From: Blastocatellia bacterium | Lineage (GTDB): Bacteria > Acidobacteriota > Blastocatellia > Pyrinomonadales > Pyrinomonadaceae | Assembly (NCBI GenBank): GCA_013697915.1 | Contig: JACCVY010000247.1 | Span: 62,001-126,000 of the forward strand | Reading direction: 5' to 3' | Length of the DNA stretch: 64,000 nt | In this document: one piece after another, positions 57,265 to 64,000 of the stretch | Layout of the letters: each line of letters begins with the position of its first letter | Position numbering within the stretch: the stretch's first letter is position 1 | Translations under genes and position numbers: made by a program | Notes under the pieces: model-generated | What the model saw: the letters and a program-made list of their open reading frames with translations, nothing else | Databases searched by the model: none | What the model was told of the DNA's origin: nothing

Positions 57265-57420
57265 ATGGCGGACCAAAAAGAGAAACAATGCAAAAACCCG
57301 GTGTGCACCTGTCCACCCCAACCCGACGGCAAGTATTGCAGCGCCTCATGCGAAGGCGCAGGCAAGACTCTTGAACTTGATTGCGATTGCGGCCATCCGG
57401 ACTGCCAAGGAAACTTCTGA
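57265..57420 (+). CDS. small metallothionein-like cysteine-rich protein
   Basis: CKNPVCTCPPQPDGKYCSASCEGAGKTLELDCDCGHPDCQGN; AGGAGG RBS upstream. Confidence 0.8.
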   Translation: MADQKEKQCKNPVCTCPPQPDGKYCSASCEGAGKTLELDCDCGHPDCQGNF

Positions 57421-57444
57421 TTATTTTCCGGATTCAGCGTAGGC

Positions 57445-58248
57445 TCACTTCTGATGTTTCGCGATGAGAATCGCCAGGCGGTTCGCTGCAAGTGGATCAA
57501 GCTGGAGCAGTTTTTCTTTCTGCTCCAGCGCCTTCTCAGTATTGCCCAAAACCAAATAACTGATTCCGAGATTGTAATAGAACGAAGGGTTATCAGGCCG
57601 CAGACTGATAGCCTTTTCGTGAAGCGCAATGGCTTCACGCGTTCGACCCGATTTCGCAAAGGTTACGGCCATGCCGTCGTAACCGAGATCGTAATCGGGA
57701 TGATCGCGCATCAGCACACGGTAAACAAACTCGGCGTATTGCAATTGGCCCATCTGGCTGTAGCTGAGGCCCATGTTGAATTGCGCAATAAGCAGATTGC
57801 GATCGAGTTGGGTGGCCCGCTGAAAAGCTGTGACCGCCTGCGAGTATTGTTTTAGATACGCGAGCGCTTCACCCAGGTTGTTGTAAGCTTCCGCAGAATT
57901 CGGTTCGAGCAGGATGGAGTGCTGAAACGCGTTCACAGCATCAGTGTACTTTTTGAACTGTAGATAGACGGTGCCGGCGTTGAAGTACGCCAGGGCCGCA
58001 CTTCTGGGCGCTTGTTTACTTAACGCTACTACCTGGCGATAAGCGCGGATCGCATCATCGTAATGACCCTCTTCCTGCGCCGTCTGTGCGACGCTCATTA
58101 AACGCTCAACTTCGTTGGCTGCGTCGTTTTGCTGTTGCGCGGCCACGCCACCCGCTACGATCGCCAGAATAAAGAGGAGTGCCGGCAACCGAGCCAGTGC
58201 GACTCTTATGTAACCATTGAAATTTGTAGAATGTGCAACCATTCGCAA
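57445..58248 (-). CDS. TPR-repeat protein
   Basis: Repeated 34-residue TPR pattern (AYNNLGEALAYLKQYSQAVTAFQRAT ...). Confidence 0.88.
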   Translation of the reverse strand: MRMVAHSTNFNGYIRVALARLPALLFILAIVAGGVAAQQQNDAANEVERLMSVAQTAQEEGHYDDAIRAYRQVVALSKQAPRSAALAYFNAGTVYLQFKKYTDAVNAFQHSILLEPNSAEAYNNLGEALAYLKQYSQAVTAFQRATQLDRNLLIAQFNMGLSYSQMGQLQYAEFVYRVLMRDHPDYDLGYDGMAVTFAKSGRTREAIALHEKAISLRPDNPSFYYNLGISYLVLGNTEKALEQKEKLLQLDPLAANRLAILIAKHQK

Positions 58249-58336
58249 ATCGCGTCGTCTTGACTAAATAACCAACCAATCACGCCAAATGTTTCCGCAT
58301 CCTCGCCTGTTGTCGTTTTAACAATCTGATTTTCAA

Positions 58337-59050
58337 TCAGCTCCCAGCTAGTTGCAAAAACTCCGCGGCCAAACGCGGGCCCGTTCCTTCATCTTCGTGT
58401 TTGAAAAATACAAAAGTCTCGTTCCAATTCTGCTCCCGAATCCGCGTTAGCCAATCCTTCAAATGCTCTTCTGAATACAACACGCGCCGCAGACGCAGAT
58501 AACCCCAATCCGCTGTCTTGTCGATGTGCGTCGCCGGCAAATCATCGGTATCGGAAATGCAAAGCGCACAATTTCTCGCTCGTAACAGCGCCAGCACGTC
58601 ATCGTCGAACCAGGTGGGATGACGAAACTCAAAAGCCGCGCGCGGCTGAGAGGGCAGTTCGCCAAGAAAGGTTTCCAGCCGCGGCAAATCTTTTTTCATA
58701 TTGGGCGGTAGTTGGAAAAGTACCGCGCCAAGTTGATCTTCCAGCATGGCGGCAATGTCCAGGAAATACTTTGCATCGTCGCCCACTTCTTTCAGTCGCT
58801 TAAAATGAGTGATGCGTTGCGGCGCCTTGAGCGAGAAGCGAAACGTTTTCGGCACCTGCTCTTTCCAATTTTCGAGCGTGCTCTTTTGCGGCAAGCGGTA
58901 GAAGGTGGCATTTATCTCAACCGTGCTCAGGCGCTCGGAATAAAAACGCAGCATTTCTTTCGCGGGAATCTTTTCGGGATAGAAACTTCCTTTCCATTCT
59001 TTATAGCTGTAACCGCTGGTGCCGACGTGGAGATTCATAGGAGGGATCAA
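58337..59050 (-). CDS. DUF72 domain protein
   Basis: HVGTSGYSYKEWKGSFYPEKIPAKEMLRFYSERLSTVEINATFYRLP, VLFQLPPNMKKDLPRLETFL. Confidence 0.92.
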   Translation of the reverse strand: MIPPMNLHVGTSGYSYKEWKGSFYPEKIPAKEMLRFYSERLSTVEINATFYRLPQKSTLENWKEQVPKTFRFSLKAPQRITHFKRLKEVGDDAKYFLDIAAMLEDQLGAVLFQLPPNMKKDLPRLETFLGELPSQPRAAFEFRHPTWFDDDVLALLRARNCALCISDTDDLPATHIDKTADWGYLRLRRVLYSEEHLKDWLTRIREQNWNETFVFFKHEDEGTGPRLAAEFLQLAGS

Positions 59051-59187
59051 GGCAGTCTAACTGCATCAGTTAACCGAGCTTTGCCGTCATAGTGCTGGTA
59101 ACCCGTTGTCGCGTCAAGTGCTTCTGTGGTACACAAGCGGCACAGATACTGACGACGTAATTAATTCCGCGAGCACGAGCAAGGTCT

Positions 59188-61140
59188 ATGTCTACAGTCA
59201 CAAACATCGAATCGCTACAGCGCGAAGATCGGGTCTTTCCACCGCCGCCAGAATTCTCGGGAAAAGCTTACGTCAAATCGATGGCCGAGCTGGAAAAGCT
59301 TCGCGCAGAGGCGAGCGCTGATCCGGAAAGCTTCTGGGCGCGTATGGCCGAAGAGCTGCACTGGTTTAAGAAGTGGGACACGGTGCTAAACTGGAAACCG
59401 CCCCATGCTGAATGGTTCGGAGGCGGGCGCATCAATGTTTCCTACAATTGCCTCGATCGCCATCTGCAAACGTGGCGGCGCAACAAGGCGGCGTTGATCT
59501 GGGAAGGCGAGCCGGGCGACGCACGGACTTTAACTTACCAACAGCTTCACACCGAAGTCTGCAAATTCGCAAACGTTCTTAAAGGCGCGGGAGTGGAGAC
59601 GGGTGATCGCGTCGCGCTTTACATGCCGTTAATTCCCGAGTTGGCAATATCGATGCTGGCCTGCGCGCGCATCGGGGCCACTCATTCGGTCATCTTCGGC
59701 GGCTTCTCGAGCGCTGCCTTGGTCGATCGCATCAACGACGCAAGTTGCAAACTTGTCGTAACGTCAGATGGCGGCTGGCGGCGCGGCAAGGAAGTGAAAC
59801 TGAAACCTGCGGTTGATGAAGCACTAAAACAAACTCCTTCCGTCAAGAACTGCATCGTCGTACGGCGCACCGGCGAGCATATTAATATGCAGCCCGGCCG
59901 CGATCACTGGTGGCATGAGTTGATGGCCAATGCAGCTTTAACCTGCCCGGCTGCCGAGTTGGACAGCGAGCATCCGCTTTACATTCTGTACACTTCGGGA
60001 ACCACCGGAAAACCGAAAGGCATTCTGCACACGACTGCCGGTTATTTATTACAGGCACACTTGACGACAAAGTGGGTGTTCGATCTCAAGGATGAAGACG
60101 TCTACTGGTGTACCGCGGACATCGGTTGGGTGACCGGTCATAGTTACGTTGTCTATGGTCCGCTCTCAAACGGGGCCACGGTTTTGATGTATGAAGGCGC
60201 GCCAAATCATCCCGAACCTGATCGCTTTTGGGATATAGTCGAACGTCATCGAGTTAATATTCTTTATACTGCCCCGACTGCAATTCGCGCCTTCATAAAA
60301 TGGGGCGAGCAGTGGCCCCTTAAACACGATCTCTCGAGCCTGCGCTTGTTGGGCACAGTGGGCGAGCCAATAAATCCGGAAGCGTGGATGTGGTATCACC
60401 AGATCATCGGCAAAGGCGCCTGTCCGATCGTCGACACCTGGTGGCAAACAGAAACCGGTGCGATTATGATCACCCCGTTGCCGGGCGCGACGCCGACAAA
60501 ACCCGGGTCCGCAACTAAACCCTTCCCTGGAATCGATGTGGCGGTGATGACGCGGGACGGACAAGAAGTCGGCGCAAACGAGGGCGGCTATCTGGTTATC
60601 AAACGCCCCTGGCCCTCGATGCTGCGGACCATCTGGGGCGACGACGGGCGTTATCGCGAGCAGTACTGGTCGCAGATTGAGAATATTTACTTTGCAGGGG
60701 ATGGCGCCCGGCGTGATGAAGACGGCTACTTCTGGATCATGGGACGCATCGACGACGTGATCAATGTCAGCGGCCATAGGCTGGGAACTGCAGAAGTGGA
60801 AAGCGCGCTGGTTTCGCATGAAGCAGTAGCTGAAGCTGCCGTAGTCGCCCGTCCGGATGAATTGAAAGGCTCGGCAATCGTCGCTTTTGTAACGCTTGAA
60901 GGTTCGCACACGCCCTCGGACCAATTGAATGCAGAGTTGCGCACGCACGTGGCAAAACAGATCGGCGCGCTGGCTCGACCTGATGACCTTCGGTTTACAG
61001 ACGCGCTGCCAAAAACACGATCCGGAAAAATCATGCGCCGCTTGCTGCGCGAGATTGCAACCACCGGCTCGGTTGCCGGGGATGTCACCACGCTCGAGGA
61101 TTTTTCTGTACTCGAGAAACTAAGGACCGGCGAAGAGTAG
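59188..61140 (+). CDS. acs: acetyl-CoA synthetase
   Basis: [65 protein letters not shown]. Confidence 0.96.
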   Translation: MSTVTNIESLQREDRVFPPPPEFSGKAYVKSMAELEKLRAEASADPESFWARMAEELHWFKKWDTVLNWKPPHAEWFGGGRINVSYNCLDRHLQTWRRNKAALIWEGEPGDARTLTYQQLHTEVCKFANVLKGAGVETGDRVALYMPLIPELAISMLACARIGATHSVIFGGFSSAALVDRINDASCKLVVTSDGGWRRGKEVKLKPAVDEALKQTPSVKNCIVVRRTGEHINMQPGRDHWWHELMANAALTCPAAELDSEHPLYILYTSGTTGKPKGILHTTAGYLLQAHLTTKWVFDLKDEDVYWCTADIGWVTGHSYVVYGPLSNGATVLMYEGAPNHPEPDRFWDIVERHRVNILYTAPTAIRAFIKWGEQWPLKHDLSSLRLLGTVGEPINPEAWMWYHQIIGKGACPIVDTWWQTETGAIMITPLPGATPTKPGSATKPFPGIDVAVMTRDGQEVGANEGGYLVIKRPWPSMLRTIWGDDGRYREQYWSQIENIYFAGDGARRDEDGYFWIMGRIDDVINVSGHRLGTAEVESALVSHEAVAEAAVVARPDELKGSAIVAFVTLEGSHTPSDQLNAELRTHVAKQIGALARPDDLRFTDALPKTRSGKIMRRLLREIATTGSVAGDVTTLEDFSVLEKLRTGEE

Positions 61141-61144
61141 TTTT

Positions 61145-61248
61145 TGAATTCCGTTGCATTTTGTGCCTGGTGCTTGAGACTTTTGTTTTGAGTTTTCAGT
61201 TTGAACTTCTGAATTCTGTCTTCTTGAATTCTGAATTCCGCTTTAGCG
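61145..61248. repeat. degenerate heptamer-like AT-rich repeat (GAATTCT/GAATTCC)
   Basis: tgaattccg...tgaacttctgaattctgtcttcttgaattctgaattccg; partial 7-bp spacing only. Confidence 0.45.
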
Positions 61249-61276
61249 CTTTCGTCTGACCCAGGAGTAGCAAATA

Positions 61277-61687
61277 ATGTCTCGTGATATGGAAACAGAA
61301 ACTCGTTCAGGACCACGTTATCTAGTATCATTCGAAGTGCGCGCGGAGTGGGACGAGGCGGACGGATCGCACGTAGTCGTTCAGGGAACCACCGAGAATG
61401 TTGGCCCCGAAGGCACGTTGGTCCATCTGCCGCGCCAGCTTCCGGACGTCGGCAGCACGGTGCGCCTGGAGGTAGCAGGCGAGGACGGCCAGAAGTTACA
61501 GGTAATTGCTGAAGTGCTGCGTATCGAACGCAACCCGGGACATCCGCTGGCGGCGCTACAACTTCTCGGCGAGACAAACGAATGGAAGGGACTGATTTGG
61601 GAACCAGCTGCGCCGCGTGTTTCTGCGCCCGCGCGTAAGGTTGAGGATGACGACGAGGACGAAGAGGACGATGACTTCTCCAACTGA
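61277..61687 (+). CDS. PilZ domain protein with acidic C-terminus
   Basis: RSGPRYLVSFEVRAEW, VQGTTENVGPEGTLVHLPRQLPDVGSTVRLEV; tail VEDDDEDEEDDDFSN. Confidence 0.75.
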   Translation: MSRDMETETRSGPRYLVSFEVRAEWDEADGSHVVVQGTTENVGPEGTLVHLPRQLPDVGSTVRLEVAGEDGQKLQVIAEVLRIERNPGHPLAALQLLGETNEWKGLIWEPAAPRVSAPARKVEDDDEDEEDDDFSN

Positions 61688-61699
61688 AGGAGTTTCCCG

Positions 61700-62053
61700 A
61701 TGAGTGCAGCCCACACGTTGCCCTATGATGAACGACGCAAGTATCCACGTTATGACGTCAACACGCGGCTGACCCTGGCGATCGGAGATGAAAGTTTGAA
61801 TGAATCGATTGGATTGGGTGAGCCGGGCTACATCAGCCTTGGTGGCTTGCGCGTTTGCAATCTGCCCGCTTGCCCTAACGTGCGGGTAGGCGATCAACTA
61901 GGGCTGTTGCTCATCGATCAGGAAGAAGCACTTTCTTTGCGCGGCGAGGTGGTCCATCACGCCACGCCGGACACGTTTGGCGTGGAGTTTCGCAGCGTCA
62001 CACCGAGTGACCAACGAGCCGTCGGCAGTATCATCGCCCGGCTCTACACCTAA
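61700..62053 (+). CDS. PilZ domain-like protein
   Basis: DERRKYPRYDVNTRLTLAI, GYISLGGLRVCNLPACPNVRVGDQLGLLL. Confidence 0.72.
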   Translation: MSAAHTLPYDERRKYPRYDVNTRLTLAIGDESLNESIGLGEPGYISLGGLRVCNLPACPNVRVGDQLGLLLIDQEEALSLRGEVVHHATPDTFGVEFRSVTPSDQRAVGSIIARLYT

Positions 62054-62065
62054 CCAATTCAAAGA

Positions 62066-63358
62066 GTGCGCGAACAAGACACTAAAGAGATTGCCGGAGT
62101 GGCCCCGAAAGTTGCTCCCGACGCATCCTGGCCGCAGACGCGAGTTGTATTTCGCGTGATCTTCATTGTTCTGACCGTGGCGTTGCTGCTTTGGATAATC
62201 GTAAAACTGACCGGCGTCATTCTGCTTCTGGTTCTCTCGATTTTCTTTGCCTACTTCGTATCACCATTAGTCGAGTTTCTGCGCCGTCCGGTACGCATCG
62301 CCGGACGCGAACGCACTATGCCGCGCGCGCTGGCTATCGCGCTTTCGTACATCATCATTGTGGCGGTGATTGTTGTTGGCATTTATCTGCTGGCGCCTCG
62401 TTTAGGAAATCAGTTCCCCGAGTTTACCGAACAGGCGCGCGCTTACTGGACTGCCGTTGGCACAAGAACGCAGGGCTTTGTCGAGTACTTTCGTTCCCAT
62501 CGCATGCCCGGGCCGCTGCTGGACGCGATCAATGGCGCCATTCCGAGCGTGATTGAAAAAGTCAGTTTGACGGTGAGTGCGGTGCTGACGAGTGTGGCCG
62601 GCTGGGTGATCTACATTCCCTGGCTCGTTCTAATTCCGATTTTGAGTTTCTTCTTTCTGAAAGACGTCGAAACGTTTCGCCGGTCCGCGTTGCAGATGCT
62701 GCCCAAAGGACGTTGGCGCTGGCGCGGTGACGAATTTTTCCAGGACATAAACAGCACCCTGGCCGCCTACATCCGCGCGCAACTCACTGCTTGCGTTTTT
62801 ATCGGGGTCATCTGCGCGCTTGGCTTCACGTTGTTCGGCTTGCCGAGCCCGCTGGTGTTGGGCGTTATCGCCGGTGTCTGTGAATTCATTCCGCTGGTTG
62901 GTCCATTACTGGTGGCCATAATCGCGGCGCTGGCGGCCTTGATTCACGGTGGTATGTTCCTGGCTTTTTTGGTGCTGGTGTTTTTGGTGGTGCTGCGCAT
63001 TGTTCAGGATTATGTTGTCTATCCGCGCTTGATTGGCCAGGGAATCCATCTGCATCCGCTGGCGGTAATCATCGCGATACTTTCCGGAGCGGAACTCGCC
63101 GGCATTGCAGGAATCTTTCTGGCTATTCCCGTGGTCGCGATTCTTACCGTAAGTTACCGGCACTGGCTGGAACATCGTGGCAGTGAAGGCTTGGCTGATC
63201 TTCTCGAACCAGCGCCAGCCACAGCGGCAACAGAATCAGCGGGTACGACTCCAAATGGTTTGCGCGAGCATCCATCTCCTGATACGACTCCGGAAGAGAT
63301 GACGCGCGCGCGTCCAGACCTCACCACCGGCGAACTCAAAATGCCGGTTGAGGACTGA
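62066..63358 (+). CDS. AI-2E family transporter (GTG start)
   Basis: Multi-TM; FFLKDVETFRRSALQMLPKGRW, VYPRLIGQGIHLHPLAVIIAILSGAELAGIAGIFLAIPVVAI. Confidence 0.92.
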   Translation: MREQDTKEIAGVAPKVAPDASWPQTRVVFRVIFIVLTVALLLWIIVKLTGVILLLVLSIFFAYFVSPLVEFLRRPVRIAGRERTMPRALAIALSYIIIVAVIVVGIYLLAPRLGNQFPEFTEQARAYWTAVGTRTQGFVEYFRSHRMPGPLLDAINGAIPSVIEKVSLTVSAVLTSVAGWVIYIPWLVLIPILSFFFLKDVETFRRSALQMLPKGRWRWRGDEFFQDINSTLAAYIRAQLTACVFIGVICALGFTLFGLPSPLVLGVIAGVCEFIPLVGPLLVAIIAALAALIHGGMFLAFLVLVFLVVLRIVQDYVVYPRLIGQGIHLHPLAVIIAILSGAELAGIAGIFLAIPVVAILTVSYRHWLEHRGSEGLADLLEPAPATAATESAGTTPNGLREHPSPDTTPEEMTRARPDLTTGELKMPVED

Positions 63359-63360
63359 CG

Positions 63361-63432
63361 TAGCCCAGACTTCAGTTCTGTGTTTTCGCCCGAGGAACGC
63401 GGTTGGTCACAAAACACAGACTAAAGTCTGTA
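63361..63432. repeat. inverted pair of CAGACTTnAGTCTGTG palindromes between convergent genes
   Basis: cccagacttcagttctgtgttttcg ... caaaacacagactaaagtctgt; same family as 47287-47336. Confidence 0.8.
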
Positions 63433-63435
63433 CAA

Positions 63436-64000
63436 CTAAGTCCGACTTTCCATCAGATCGATAAAACGTTGGAAGTGATGAGCGGCATCGTGTGGTCCGG
63501 GTGCGGCTTCGGGGTGATATTGCACTGAGATTATCGGCAGTGTCTTATGCCGCATGCCTTCAACGCAGCGGTCGTTAAGATTGATATGCGTTACTTCAAC
63601 CTCCGCGGGCAGACTGCCGGCCTCGACTGCAAAGCCATGGTTGTGAGAAGTGATTTCCACCTTGCCGTCGGCTGAATCCTGCACCGGCTGATTGCCGCCG
63701 CGATGGCCGAAGACCAGCTTAAAGGTCTTGCCGCCAAACGCGCGGCCCAGCAACTGATGGCCGAAACAAATGCCAAACGTGGGCACCGACGTCTGGACCA
63801 GCTTTCGAATCTGTTCAACTTCTCGATCCATTGACGCTGGGTCGCCTGGTCCATTAGAAAGAAATATCCCATCCGGCTTAAGCGCCAGCACCTCAGCGGA
63901 AGATGTTGCGGCGGGCACCACGGTAATGCGGCAACCACGGGCTGCCAGTTCGCGCAATGAATTCCGCTTTACGCCAAAGTCATAACAGACGACGTGAAAA
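63436..64000 (-). CDS. carA: carbamoyl-phosphate synthase small subunit (truncated by window end)
   Basis: [63 protein letters not shown]; frame runs to 64000. Confidence 0.95.
   Translation of the reverse strand, partial: FHVVCYDFGVKRNSLRELAARGCRITVVPAATSSAEVLALKPDGIFLSNGPGDPASMDREVEQIRKLVQTSVPTFGICFGHQLLGRAFGGKTFKLVFGHRGGNQPVQDSADGKVEITSHNHGFAVEAGSLPAEVEVTHINLNDRCVEGMRHKTLPIISVQYHPEAAPGPHDAAHHFQRFIDLMESRT

Noticed and set aside
61145-61248. Full member of the heptamer-array class upstream of the first PilZ gene
   Set aside because: Only a few GAATTCT/GAATTCC units keep 7-bp spacing and no clean inverted arm is present; kept only as a low-confidence degenerate repeat.
60726-61748. 340-aa antisense ORF over acs and the first PilZ gene
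   Set aside because: Opposite to strongly supported coding sequences, low-complexity and composition-driven translation; typical shadow ORF.
1-64000. tRNA or rRNA genes and prophage
   Set aside because: No convincing tRNA cloverleaf, rRNA segment, integrase or phage structural gene was noticed by eye; tRNAscan-SE and barrnap would be decisive.

Overview
The window is a chromosomal segment of moderately high GC. It is probably from an Acidobacteriota-like bacterium, inferred from the Oar-type TonB receptor and general gene style; no phylogeny was run. Contents: (i) a housekeeping block on the minus strand (thiolase, RDD protein, tyrS, purN, purM, ComEC-like MBL-fold protein, purF); (ii) a + strand block (cytochrome c, MDR dehydrogenase, HtrA/Deg protease, aldehyde dehydrogenase, alanine dehydrogenase); (iii) a surface-polysaccharide cluster of about 24 kb (20.0-43.7 kb) with two asparagine synthases, a bi-domain oxidoreductase, glycosyltransferases, two paralogous GT39-like membrane proteins, two polysaccharide-deacetylase-like modules (one inside a four-module 941-aa protein), an ACP next to an AAC(3)-fold acyltransferase, a flippase, a heparinase II/III protein, wecB and a UDP-sugar dehydrogenase; (iv) a permease, a Pol I lacking the 5' nuclease domain, ribE, cmk, hemW, a dipeptidase, a response regulator/propeller histidine kinase pair, psuG, a metallothionein-like protein, TPR, DUF72, acs, PilZ proteins, an AI-2E transporter and a truncated carA. 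The most unusual signal is in the gaps between genes. At least eight intergenic loci carry strictly 7-bp-periodic tandem arrays. Each locus uses its own or a shared heptamer, the arrays are often arranged as two inverted arms, and they abut start and stop codons. Layered on this are several REP/MITE-like palindrome families. One of these encodes the C-terminal tails and stop-codon regions of three unrelated genes. Another is a roughly 235-285 bp element present in two inverted copies flanking wecB to polA.
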